From: Turnera subulata
Taxonomy: Eukaryota; Streptophyta; Magnoliopsida; Malpighiales; Passifloraceae
DNA: 64,000 bases
Reading direction: 5' to 3'
Assembly: GCA_028386065.3 (NCBI GenBank)
Contig: JAKUCV010007826.1
Span: 1 to 64,000, forward strand
This document shows, piece by piece, positions 22,812 through 34,866 of this stretch. How positions within the stretch are numbered: position 1 is the first letter of the stretch; every line of letters starts with the position of its first letter. The position numbers were made by a program, and so were the translations under genes. A model generated the notes under the pieces. It saw nothing but the letters and a program-made list of their open reading frames with translations. It did not search any database and was not told where the DNA came from.

Positions 22812-23108
22812 TGTTGGGATATAAGTGTGAGTAGTGTATCCCACATCTGATAAAAGGAGGTCAAGTGAGTAACATATAAGTGAAGTGGACCCATGTACCC
22901 AATACCTTGAGGTTTTGGATTACAAAGTTGTGTCTTGGTCAAGCGTATGGAACTCACTTGGCCCTCGCGTATTGTCTCCCTGGTTTTCGGGCGACTCCCG
23001 GTTCTCAACACGTGGTAATGGAACTCACTTGGGCCCCGATTCTCAACACGTGGTAATGGGCCTCACGTATTGTCTCCCTGATTTTCGGGCGACTCCCGGT
23101 TCTCAACA
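22812..23108 (+). mobile_element. TRIM-like solo LTR with internal duplication
   Basis: It starts TGTTGGGATATAAG and ends GGTTCTCAACA, 297 bases, flanked by the direct repeat GAGAA at 22807-22811 and 23109-23113. There is no internal domain, so it is a solo LTR. A segment with CGTATTGTCTCCCTG and TTTTCGGGCGACTCCCGG occurs twice, once inside and once at the 3' end. Confidence 0.8.
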
Positions 23109-23649
23109 GAGAAAATATTAAATAAAAATGAAATGCTAAATAGTAAATATTGTACTAAATATCATGTTTATTCCGCGATAAATAAAAAAAAAAAGAGTAA
23201 AAGAAAATGTCAGTGTTTATTCAGAAGCGTGGGGGGGAGCAGCACGTGCAGAGAGGTTGAGGCTTTTGAGGGAGAGAACCAGTAAAATGATGTTACCTTT
23301 GAATTTTTGCCCTTATTACCACCGTGTGGTGCAAGCACATGGCCACTGCCCAGTGCCCGCCCAGTCAAACGCCTTAACCGTCTGTAACCCCATTTGGGAG
23401 TGGGTCCCATGATGTCTCTCCTCTCTCTCTTTCTCGGTCAAGTCTCGACTAGTCCCATGGTGTTTGTTACCCTGTCTTGGGCTTTCCCTATTAAGTCTCT
23501 TGGAATCCATGCCAAATGATATGCCCCCGGGGGCCATATTAAGAGTTCTTGCCTGAAGGATACTAATATTTACATTGAACTTGTTGTGGATAGTTTACAA
23601 TTACATCTCTCAACTCAACAGTCACATTTGCAGAATTACTGCCCATTGA

Positions 23650-23762
23650 AATTGAAATCATGCCCTAGCTTCCAACCCTAAAAATAAAAATGGAAAGAAA
23701 GAAAAGAAATCATGCCCTAGCTTCCACCCTAAAAATAAAAATGAAAAGAAATCATGCCCTAG
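23650..23762. repeat. Tandem repeat with GAAATCATGCCCTAG core
   Basis: About two and a half copies of a unit with GAAATCATGCCCTAGCTTCC followed by CCCTAAAAATAAAAATG. The last copy is cut short. Probably a replication-slippage product. Confidence 0.7.
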
Positions 23763-24433
23763 AAATGCTGCTTGCTCAGAATAAACGTACTACATGGTCG
23801 TCACCTCACTGTATTGTCCTCAAACAATAAAGCACACCTTTGCTTCTCCATAACAAAATTGCACAAACACAAACATGTATCTTTTGCATTCGAGAAAAAA
23901 AAAAATACTAGATAATATTGAATAAGCAGTCTGCAATTGCATCCCCAATCCCCATTTTACATCCACCCGAACAGGAAACTAAAAAATAAATCTTTTGGTT
24001 TTCTCCATCCATTCAAATATTTACAGCCACAAAAAAAAAAAAAAGCTTCACTAACATAAGACAATGTACAAATACACAATGACCTAAACTAACCAACCAG
24101 ATGAAGCTCCACCACAAAAACCAAACAAGCTGACTGACCAAAAAATAACACCAAATTATGAAGCTGCTTTGCTCAAGTCTTCAAGCTGCTCTCAACTCGG
24201 GGGGGGGCATTGGGGTGCACCGGAAAATACACTCGTTCAGGCACTAATTTGCACGGAAGCCCATGGGGCAGGCATGCCAACCTACCACTCTCTATTACAA
24301 ACAGAACAAGTAATCATCCAACGGCCCTTAACTTGCAAAATATACTTACAGAAAAAGCAACATCACTGTCAACTTTTCGACTCTCAAGCTTTACTCTAAT
24401 TGACTTTCACTTGGTCTTCCTCTTTTCGGCGAG

Positions 24434-27400
24434 TCATCCATTTGAATCGGATAATATGGCCAGAATCTCACTATCACTGAAATTAGACTCCATGGCAAGC
24501 TGAAAAGGGGTTTTTCCTTCCCCGTTAATGGCCCGAGGGTCTGCACCCCTGCAAATGTGTTGGGACACTTTAGTAAACTCTCACTCTGCAAACTTGTGCT
24601 TGCGCACAAATAAGTGTAGCTTCAAGGGGAAAGAGGGCACAAAACTGAAAGAAATACAAATCATAATATAATGGAAAAAAAAAAAGATCATAAATGTCAC
24701 CTCGAAAGGAGCAACTTTGCAAATGCAGCTTTGCCTCTAAGAATACACCGGTGTAATGGCATTTGACATCTTGAATCAGCCAAATTAATATTAGCACCAT
24801 ACTGCAAGAGAAGTTCTAGCATGCCGATGTCGGCAGTTTCACACGCAAGGTGCAATAGGGTACGCCCATCCAAATCATCCAAGGTCTGGCCTTCACTTGT
24901 ACCTACCAAGTTTAAAGAACTAGTGGAGGACCTGTCCATTGAATTCCCTGTTGAGCAGCTAGAACAATGATCCATGCTCGGCTGCTCCTGGAGCAACATC
25001 ACTTTGGCAAGAGTAAGAGACGAGCTACAAGATGCTTGCTCATAGACAGCATTTACATCTGCTTCATGATTAATAAGAAGACGATATACAGCCTTCTTGT
25101 CATTAGCACGAACAGCTTCCCATATCTGCTGTGCAACAGAATGAGGATAGTGATTGTCTCTTGGCTTGCGAACAAAAAGCTTTTCCGCATACTGCAATAA
25201 GGAGACGCAGATTATCTTACATTTTTCACAGCAATCCAAGAAATACAGCAACAAAGAGCATGAAAGACAGAAATACCTGCTAGATAATCCTTTTAAGAGA
25301 CAATTTAAAAGAAGATAAAAAAGTTTTTTAAGCAGTTCTGTCAGAGCTTGAAATGATTCTCTCAACACAAAAGGGGAGTTGGGGATTGCCTGAGAGAGAA
25401 TATCTAATTTAAAGAAGCATGTATTCGTTCGGAAATGTCCATTCGTTCTCTCTCTCTCTCCATTTCTCTCACACACAGACAAATACAGACAAGGACCTAA
25501 AATACACATGCTTGGGTAAAGGATAAAAGCATGTCTTACATAATCAAGGGCATGTCCCTCTTAGTGAAATCAATACCCCAGCAATCATGTTAACTAAGAT
25601 AAAACCCATTCCACTGTAGTTTCACTTGCGGTAAGACAAACTTGAATGGGATTCTTCTTCTCTTACACATTTTTGTCTGTCAGGAGGAATGGCTGGCAAG
25701 AGCTCAATTAGGTGCAGTAGTGTAAAAAGATCATCCGATCAATCTTTAAAAATCATTTGTCGTCTTCCTTACATACTATAAAGGCAGCAAGGTTCTAGCT
25801 TTTTATTGAGTTGCTATAGGTACAGAATCAAACAGTACAAACAGCACATCGGGCTGATAAGTTGAGAGACTTGCTAGAAAAAGCTTGAAGAAGCAAACAG
25901 CTGTCCTTCACACTAGATTCACCCAGAGGATGTGGGCATTCATTCGGAAACAAGACTGGTGATTTCATTCATGCAGTTTATAGTGTTTCTTCTTGTTGCT
26001 TCTAGATTGTTTTACAGAAAGGAGTTATCTTCTGTGTTCAGCCTAGCAAGTACCCGTCTCAAGAACTTATCCATCATTGCTTTGATCAACGACAATGTCA
26101 TTCCTTAGGTAAACTAAAGTGATTGAAATTAAACCAAATGGACCCACCATTTTTTATATAAAGAAAAGCCAAAAGAAAACCTTCTTCTACTAACAAAGAC
26201 CAAAGCAGTAACGGTAGTGAAAGATTAGCAATAGCATTTAAATGGTGTCAAACCTTTGCATGAATAAACTTCTCCTTTACTGATATAGAATCCGCAGGAT
26301 TAGGCTTCGTAATGAAATGGAGTTGTGGTTTATCAGATTTGTATGAGCTTCACAAGCAGAATATTAAGGAAAGTCAGCAACCGACATTGACAAAACCATA
26401 TCAATTTAGCTGTGATAAGAACTCTTAAGAAGTACTAAGGATGGTTTACCTAGGAGGGACAAGATCAACCTGAAAGGCACTTCTCGATTGCAATAGCTCC
26501 TCCCAAACAGAGTTAGCAAAGGCATTTCCCAGGGACTGGAACAAACTAATAACAGAAGGCTCCCACACTTTGACATCGAGTGTAAGAGACCTGACCTGCA
26601 AGTTATAAATGGAGAGTTGTATAACAGATACCAAAAAAAAGCTTAATAAGAATACAGATGCCTGGTATGCAGACACCATCATAATCATTCTTATATTGTC
26701 ACTGAAAATCTCAAGTTAGCAACCACATGATACAGTAACCCTATCAACCACAATTAACATGCTGTGCATCGGGTAATATACTCAGTATAGTTTGCTTTAC
26801 CGGGCAAAGATTCACATAAACAAGAGGAAATGGAAGGGTATTTACACATATTCTAAACTTGCGGGAAGGCAGTGGTAAATCTCTCAAGGGGGGGGCACCA
26901 GTGGTCATGGCACCCCGAGTTTTCAAATTAAGCATAAGGGTCCTTCAAAATTGACAATACAGTCCTTACATTCTATTATCTTCAATTAAATCCTTAGACT
27001 AATATATACTTTTCATAATTTTTTTGTACAGTATTTAATGACCCATTTCTCTATAGTACATTATAATATTTTGAAATTAAAATAATCAACAATTATTTAT
27101 TTATATTAGGTTTAGTAATGTATAACTAGTTATGTTTATAAACCAATGTGTACACATTATTTATTGACAAGAATAATTCAGGTATATTAGTAAATTATAA
27201 TTATCTGTAACACAAATAACAAATTTCTACAATTTATGTTATCATACTTGTTAAAATAATATGATTATTATAGTCACAAATGTAAACTATACTAAATTTT
27301 TATTTTCATATATAAGTTCTGTTATGATTTAATGCACATGATTAGTCATTTGTGGCTCCCCCCTAAAACTAAGGTCTAGCTCCCCACTACTGGAAAAGTT

Positions 27401-30400
27401 CTTGCATAATGATCTGTTCTTTTGCCCTATCACGAATTCTTGATACTTCGGGCACTAAAATTGTGAAAAAAACCAAATGACCACTTGAATAACTTGCCTT
27501 TGATATGTGTACACCAAGATTGCGGTGAACCCCAGAACATTCAATGCAGACAAGAACACCAAGATTCAAGGAAGCCCAATCAGGTTCAGGAGCACCACAA
27601 TCAGCACATTTATCATTCCCACAAACTCTTCGCAACACATCAATTGGCTTCTCCACATTAGATCGTTGAGGTTGTGAACCTCTTGAAGCTCGTTCATGAT
27701 GCACAATCCCAAGGTTCCTCTCCAACGTATATTCATCAACAGCACAATGATCAAAATCAGTGCTCTCAAAAGAACTACTCTCACTGGCTGACCGATGATG
27801 ACCACTTCCCATAGGGCTACCCGACAGACACTGAAATTTGATTGCAATCTTATTACTATAAGTGATATCTATTCAAGATGTTAATATTCATTGCATGTTT
27901 TTTGTATCTAGTAATTACCCTCTCAGGAGCCTGAGAGCTAAGTAGTGAAGCAATGACCCCAGTTATCTTCTCGATCCAATCCATCTGATCCAGGGCACTC
28001 TCTGCCTGCACTGACAAGCATAAACAAACATTATTAAGAATCTATCCTGGAAATCAACTCCCAGTGTCTATATAGCATTATCTTATTTAGGCCAGGCAGA
28101 ATAACCAATCAAATAAGGCTGCAGATAAATGCTACAACCCACATTATACCTGCAAAGTATAGTTCTTTGTAGGTGAAATGATCCTGAAGCAAAACCGAAG
28201 ATCCGACTGGTCAGCGTCAACTTTGATAGTTGATGTAAGTAGGTTCACTGTGTGGTGTGCAACGGATTTCTCATCATGCACACCGCCATGATAATTAGAA
28301 GAAAACCACCGGCTCAACAATCCAGATCCAAGTTCAGAGCTATTCCTTTGACCAGATAATTGACTTCCAGACTACAATAATAATGGAAAATAACAATAGG
28401 AGTGAGACTATAGAAGAGAATGCAATCAAGGAATCTACATGCAACTTTTTCAACATCAACTACTTACAGATGATTTGCTGCATTGTTTCCGATAGTAATA
28501 CAGCATTCCTCTGCTATCAAGAACAAAAAATCTTCTTTTCCAATCACCTCTCATGTTGGATGACCGTTTAGACAGATAACCTTGTCTAATGGTCTGAACC
28601 TGAAAGTTTATTCTTTGTCAGAGATAGAAAACCAAGAAAAGGCAACCGGTTCCATAAAGTGTGTTCCCCCAATCATAAGAGTGTCTCAGTACCTTTCCCT
28701 TTGAAGCAGATTGCATGACTGCCTCTATCATTTTGTGAGAACTTCTACCGATGGCCTGGATACCATCGCCATTGGGAGATCCATTAGAACCATTGGAAGA
28801 CCACCTACTCTCCCGATCAACCTGTCTTTTGTACTCTTGCATCCTTTCATTGAGTGCTGCATTCTCATAGTTGGACCTCTCTCTTGATTGTTGAGCATAT
28901 GTCAAAACCTGCAAAATAACACGTGAAGAATTTCCACAAGTCAACTATTTGAAGGGTTTACCTCAAGCACTTTTGGCAGCCTATATGACTTTTCAAATCA
29001 ATTCAATTCTCTTATGGGCATGTATGTTCGTGGAGTTTCACTTACAAAATGCTACAATAAAAGTAAGTTCATAAACATACAGAGAATTTAATCATAATAT
29101 GATTACAACAAATCCCAATGATTTCATGGATCCAAGAAGGTAATGATATTCTGGATTAACCTGTTGGCCTCACAGACAACAAAACCTATTAGAGAGGTTC
29201 ATTGATTTTAATGCACCTATTTCTATCATTATATAGTTCTTTACCAACCCAACATGATGTATCTGAACCATCAAAGGGTATCATATTCATCTTCTTCATC
29301 CTTCATCCATTCCAGTTTAGAAAAACAACAATTATTACTCAAGCTAAATTTTTAGTGGCTGGATTTTCAAGAGATACCATCAATGTGCTATCCCCCCTTA
29401 GCACTGCGGCTACCCCAGTTGTCCACCTTAAAATGGCATTCCCATGTTTCCCCATTTCTTGGTAATCATATTTACATACTACATGCGGGAAAATGGACCA
29501 AACTCAGTCGTCTTCACGTAAATGATCAAATTTAGGATCCCAGGCAATATAACAATGCAACCGTGGAAATGTTTTGCTCCAAAAGAGTACGCAGTATACC
29601 TGATTAATGTATGGCTCCATTTGATGCAACAATTCATAACCCTGTAGCAGAAAATGTTCAAAATAATTACAATTGTACATGATAAACAAGTGAACGAATT
29701 GCAAAAACAACCACACAATCGTACATGATAACCAAGTGAATGAATTGCAAAAACAACCACCACCACTTTGTCTACCTGTTTGAAGTAACGAAGATGAGCA
29801 TCCATCGTTCCACTGACTGCTTCCAGAAATTCAAATCTCTTTTTCGCTTCAACATTAGAAAGAGCAGTTACCTGGGAAAAAGTGCATACACCATAAACGG
29901 CAAGATCTCTTGATATTCAAAATATTATTGAAAGCATAAAGATACCATAATATGTTTACTTACAAGATTAAAGCGAGCTTGTTCAAATGCAGACCTTGCA
30001 TTATGAAGCTCCTGAAAATGTTACAGGTTATATAAGGCAGGAGAAAAAACATTAGGAATTCCCAATACAGTGGCAACTTAGAGAGAATATGCATAATATC
30101 AACTGAGAATAAATGTTTCATACCTCTTCCAATAGAGTGGCTACATCTGATTTCGTGCCTTTCCTGAGAGAAAGAAACTTCTCCCTGGCCTGTGGCATTG
30201 CATGGATAAGAAACCAATTTACCAGGAAGAACAGTATTATTTCATAGATCTAAATTTCAGCTAAAAAATACAATCCTCAAGCAACATTCTCGATTATGAA
30301 CCCTGTCAGTATTCTCAAATTACATCCTGAGGCTGTGGCATTAAGAGACCAATAAAGCTGATAAACGATGAATAATTTTGTCCTTGATAAGATTCAAAAT

Positions 30401-33400
30401 CCAAACTTAAGGCAATCTGGAGGCCACGTTCTGCATTATCAGCCAGATCTATCATCAAAACTTAATTTTGACTGCCAACAAACTACAAAACCTTGGTTAT
30501 GAAGACCAGCAAACCACTAAAATATAGCATGCATGCAAGCCATTACAACCAATGAGAGGAAATTCCTGATATCTCATCATTCAATTTCCTAAAGCAACCA
30601 AAAAGGGGCCTGTTGTGTGCTTAGATAATAAAGTCACGTTACTGTTTTAAACTTGAAGTTCAATAATCAATAGAAGCTAAGACAGCGTTGGACACTATAA
30701 ATAGAGGTAAACAGATCTATACACCCTTTTCAATGTTGTGAGCTGAAAGCTTTTTGCTATAATGTGGGTAGATACCAAAATTAGACCTCTCTCGTAGTCC
30801 ACTCTAGTACCACTAGAACTGCTCTTATTACAGCTTAAACTTCATTTAAATAACTCAGAGAAGTTCAGCTCTTGCCCCGCCCAGTATCCATGCAAAAAAA
30901 AAAAAAATAATAAAATATTGCTAAGGAACCTAAGAAGAGGAAGCACCTGATCATAAAGAAGGCTAGCCTTGTCAAAGCGTTTTCTTGCTTCCTGCATCAA
31001 ACCACATCTTTTAAGACACTAGTATCAATAGCAATTGATTTCTGAATATTGAAGTTCATCAACAAATGAATGCACTGATTAGAGGAGTAGACAGTTCAAA
31101 GCCAAAAATACTCAGATGTGGTCCGATATGGAAACAGTGACAATGTAGAAAAGCAAGCCATCCCATATTGAACAACTTCAAAAGGGCTAAGGAATGATAG
31201 CAGAGAGAAGCATTCAACTTGTGTTGTTATGACAACTATGTGCTACAAGCCTATCAGTTAACATAGTTGAATTGGCCTAAAAAGGGAAAAATAGAGAATG
31301 CACAAACAGCTAAGTCAAAGATTCAAGTAGCCTTTTTACTGGGGTTTCATAAAATGCATTAATTTCCAAATCTTGCAAGATCTGACAATTCACGGTACCT
31401 TGACCTCATGAAGATCAATATTGACAAACTGCAGTAGTCTGTCATTCAGCATATGCTCAACCTGGAATGAGAAAGCAAAGTTAGGAAAGACTCGGTGACT
31501 TGGTCAGAAAGAAAGTAAAGAAATTTCTTTTAAAAAGACAACTATACAAGGTTAAGAAAACATGATTAGAGTTCAGAATCAGCCTCAAATTACGTGAGCT
31601 TCGAACAATAACATTACAGTACAAAACTAAATCTGAAATTAGTGCACCAACCCATGCAGTATTAAGCCCACGTACTATTCCCCAGCCTAAGATCACTAAA
31701 AGGCTTATGCATTCTTTGCCTTATAATTGTTATCAGATGCAGGTTTTTGGCATACTGACGTATGTGAGTGAGCACAATCAATTGCTACCACAAAGAAAGA
31801 AGCCTAGTAAACAGAATAATTAAATATTTTTATAGATGAATAATTGAAAGCCAATGTCCACAAATATGCTCACAAAAATTAAACTGCTGAAAAAATAACA
31901 AAAGAAACGAACTGGCAGAAAGTGGAAATGGGACTCCACCAAATTCAAAGATTTACCCCTTACTTATTAAGAACCATAGTAGAAGAATGAAAAATTGACC
32001 CATAAAAACAGAAAATAAACATGGCCGTTGCACTGCCATTTGACAAAAAGCTTCATTATGAAATATTGAGAACATGAGTTGGAAGAGCCTTATTAGAAGT
32101 CCACGTGCTTTGAGCTCAATTGGGCACAGTAAATTCATAAGAACAAAACTAACAATAAGCAAAAGTGATTCCTAATTTTCAAAATGATACCCAGCATCCT
32201 AAATTCCTAACTACCAAGCATATTCAGTTGGAATCACCATGAATCAATTAACCAACAGCCATTCAGCCATTCAAAGAAAAAACATAAACTAGCCATCATG
32301 GCAAATATCTGCTCTAGAGCAAGCAGTGAAGTAAATCAGCAATGTTACCTGGGACCGAAGAACTTCCTTGTATGTCCCAATTTCTCTCAAAGCTATGGTA
32401 AATTTGGTCATAACAGGACCTACATAGAGAATATACATCTCGTAAATAACTGATATAAGCATCTGTCTATATTTGTAACTATGTCTTAAGCATAGTCGGA
32501 ATTTCAGTTTTAAAATAAATCATACATGCAAAGCAGCAAATAAGGTTGAACAGGAAGGGTAATCAAGAACCAGAAGGGAAATCAGAACTAAAGCAGTTCA
32601 AATAAGCAAGTGACGCAAATGAGTATATCATATAACAACAACTGAGCCAACAAGAAGCAAAATAAATTCAATATAAAAAATACCTCCAAATGCCAGACTA
32701 ATAGGATCATTATGCCCTCCCCCAAAAGTTTCTAGAGCACTTGCAAAAGCAATGTCCCCATCATATCCCTCCCCTAGTCCTTCACTGCAAGTGAAACAAT
32801 GAAAGCACATAATATAGGACACAAACTCATTTCAGACAGATGGTATATACTAAAAACAGAACACTTAAATGTAACTTTTTCTACACAAATTGAAAAGAAA
32901 ATAACTAGAGCTAGACCAAAACCAACGATTCAAACTAACGTGTATTTTCTACATCCTTTGTAGAACTTCAAACTTCTCTCCCTCAACGATTCAGCACTTT
33001 CCTCCAATGACTGTATCTGTTTCACAGAAGACATCATCAATCAGTTGGACCGATAGTATAGCCCATAACCAAAAAACCAATGTAGCACACCTACTGAGGC
33101 AAGGTTTCGAATACATTAATTCACATAGATCAGCACCATAGTGGGAAGAGACACTAGCAAGAATTTTTATTTTTAAAAAATGAAAAAGAAGAAAAGAATG
33201 AAAAGTTTTTTTGAAGTAATTGCATCAATGTCAACCTAAACTATTTAGTTCACAGAAGGCAAAGATTTAGACATTAAATATACACTTTCCATTATTTCCA
33301 AGACATCCCGCTCGATTACTGACACGACCACAGCAATATCAATTACAAGCTCAATATGGTAATAATCTACTCTCTAAATTCTTTGCAGAGAGAAAGACAA

Positions 33401-33809
33401 AGTAATCTAGCAAGCTTTTGATAAGAGAATCACAGCCTCGATTTTCTCGGTTCCATTTGCCCCTTTATTATCGAAGCAACCTTAGCTTCCAAGTAGAAGA
33501 CAATTCAACTATAGCCAATATCTTAGTTAGCTTAATCAGTTAGCAAATAATCAGGACAGAGAACAGTAATACAAAAGGTAATAATGACAATAATGGAGGA
33601 ACAGTACCAATCTCACTTTCCACTTTCCAGAGAGTTATCTGTTTGGTGCTTTGCTAGACCAACGAATACTTGAACAAGACAAAGAGACAAAGAAAAAAAA
33701 TAGAGAAAGACAACAACAACAACAACAACAACAATAATAATAACAACAACAACAATAACTGGACCTGTTTGCGAAACATAGGAGAGTCATCGAGCTTAGT
33801 GAAATGCAT
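24434..33809 (-). CDS. VAN3: ARF-GAP with BAR, PH and ankyrin domains (VAN3/SCARFACE, AGD3)
   Basis: Nineteen coding exons read 33809-33765, 33016-32940, 32784-32684, 32419-32349, 31461-31399, 30991-30947, 30189-30124, 30011-29964, 29871-29776, 29641-29600, 28908-28693, 28599-28468, 28371-28150, 28005-27919, 27830-27498, 26595-26450, 26347-26254, 25191-24701, 24548-24434. The total of 2,490 bases gives 829 residues, two more than I recall for Arabidopsis VAN3. Order: BAR (1-240), PH (from 291, [20 protein letters not shown]), ArfGAP (zinc cysteines 512, 515, 532, 535; arginine finger 540 in GVHRNLG), ankyrin repeats (about 735-815). It stimulates GTP hydrolysis by ARF GTPases on trans-Golgi and endosomal membranes and is needed for continuous leaf veins in Arabidopsis. 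Intron 15 has a GC donor. All splice phases agree; no frame break is seen. Confidence 0.95.
26885..27393 (-). mobile_element. Decayed repeat in VAN3 intron 15
   Basis: The intron holds an AT-rich block whose edges read, on the minus strand, AGTGGGGAGCTAGACC with TTTTAGGGGGGAGCC on one side and CTCGGGGTGCC with GGTGCCCCCCC on the other. Such edges are typical of a common plant repeat family. The exact ends and any duplication are unclear. Confidence 0.4.
29669..29760. repeat. 46-base tandem duplication in VAN3 intron 9
   Basis: Two adjacent 46-base copies starting ACAATTG and ACAATCG differ at only a few bases. They make up two thirds of the 134-base intron between exons 9 and 10. Splice sites are outside the repeat. 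Confidence 0.85.
33711..33757. repeat. (AAC)n/(AAT)n microsatellite in VAN3 intron 1
   Basis: A run of AAC triplets with a few AAT begins eight bases inside intron 1 from exon 1. It gives false poly-Asn or poly-Cys frames on the two strands. Confidence 0.95.
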
Positions 33810-34581
33810 TTTTGCGGGCAGAGATTCTTCGTCTTCACTTGTTGTTCACAGCCAAGAATTCCACTAACCATCACACACCAATGCTCGATCCCGGCACCTG
33901 AGCACACAGTCCAGTCTCATAGCCGCCGAGATCTCGCGATTCGCTTCGATCCACTCTCCTCCAAACCACAACTACAACTACGACTAGAACAACATTAACA
34001 ATAGAAAGAAAGAAAGAAGAAGAAGAAATCAAACAGCAGGTGGCCGACCACTGGCAACTCTTCTAGTTTTTTTTTTTTTCTTTGGCTTATGTGTTTGTTA
34101 TTTTTTTATAAAAGAAAAAAATTATAATTTGGTTTGTTTTGGTTTGGTGGAGTGGTTTTAGGAGTTTAGAAGATTAAAGTGGACAAGAAATGACTAAAAG
34201 GAGAAAGAAACCCTAGAAAGAGGCAAGGAGACATGGAGATGGAGGATGTCTTTTTTGATTAAGATGTTGCTGTTGTTGTTGTGTAGAAGAGAAGTCTTGG
34301 GAATCGAGTGGGAAAAAATCGGTGGTGTTATTACTAGTAACAAACTAAAGTACTATACTAGGAACACACTCAATGTTTTTCATTAAACTGCGTTTGAGGG
34401 AAAAAAAAAAAAAAAAAAATTGGAGTGAAGAGAGACAGACAAACACAGCACATAATGGTACCATACAGACCAGGCTTCGATAAAAGCGAAAATTTTAAAA
34501 AAGAAGGAAATAAAAATCTTGTGTTTCTTTTATGTGTTGTTTTCTTTTTTCTTTTCTCCTTTTCTTACCTTTTCCCCTCTT

Positions 34582-34589
34582 TTTATATA
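34582..34589 (-). promoter_or_regulatory. Candidate TATA box of VAN3
   Basis: TATATAAA on the minus strand, about 775 bases before the ATG, followed on the coding strand by purine-rich sequence. The AT-rich surroundings make this a weak call. Confidence 0.35.
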
Positions 34590-34866
34590 TTTCTTTTTCT
34601 TTTTTTGAGTGTTTGTTTACTCTTTGCTTTTCAGATTTGCGAGCCAAATTGGTTGATTTTAACAGTGGGTGTGGGGAGTGGAGGAGTGTGGTGGGCGGGT
34701 GGTGGTGGTGGTGGGGTTTGAGCTGTGTTGCATTGAATAAAAACCCGTCTGTCAACAGGGTACGGTGTCGTTCTGGATGGGTTGCTCTGCTCTCCCTGTG
34801 GGTACTACTGACACTGGTAACCTTTACACGGGGATGACAATTAAATAATGACTGTTGTTCTCCCAA

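Larger units (their letters stand above)
21759..24433. other. Intergenic region between CRN promoter and VAN3 3' end
   Basis: It holds the upstream region of CRN, a (TAG)n run near 21857-21875, poly(A) runs, a TRIM-like solo LTR (22812-23108), a short tandem repeat (about 23650-23762) and the 3' untranslated region of VAN3 at its right edge. No other gene is recognised. Confidence 0.6.

Noticed and set aside
33635..33907. Frames with poly-Asn or poly-Cys
   Set aside because: They are the (AAC)n microsatellite in VAN3 intron 1.
34425..34866. Several overlapping frames on both strands upstream of VAN3
   Set aside because: Low-complexity T-rich and G-rich sequence in the promoter and leader; no domain.
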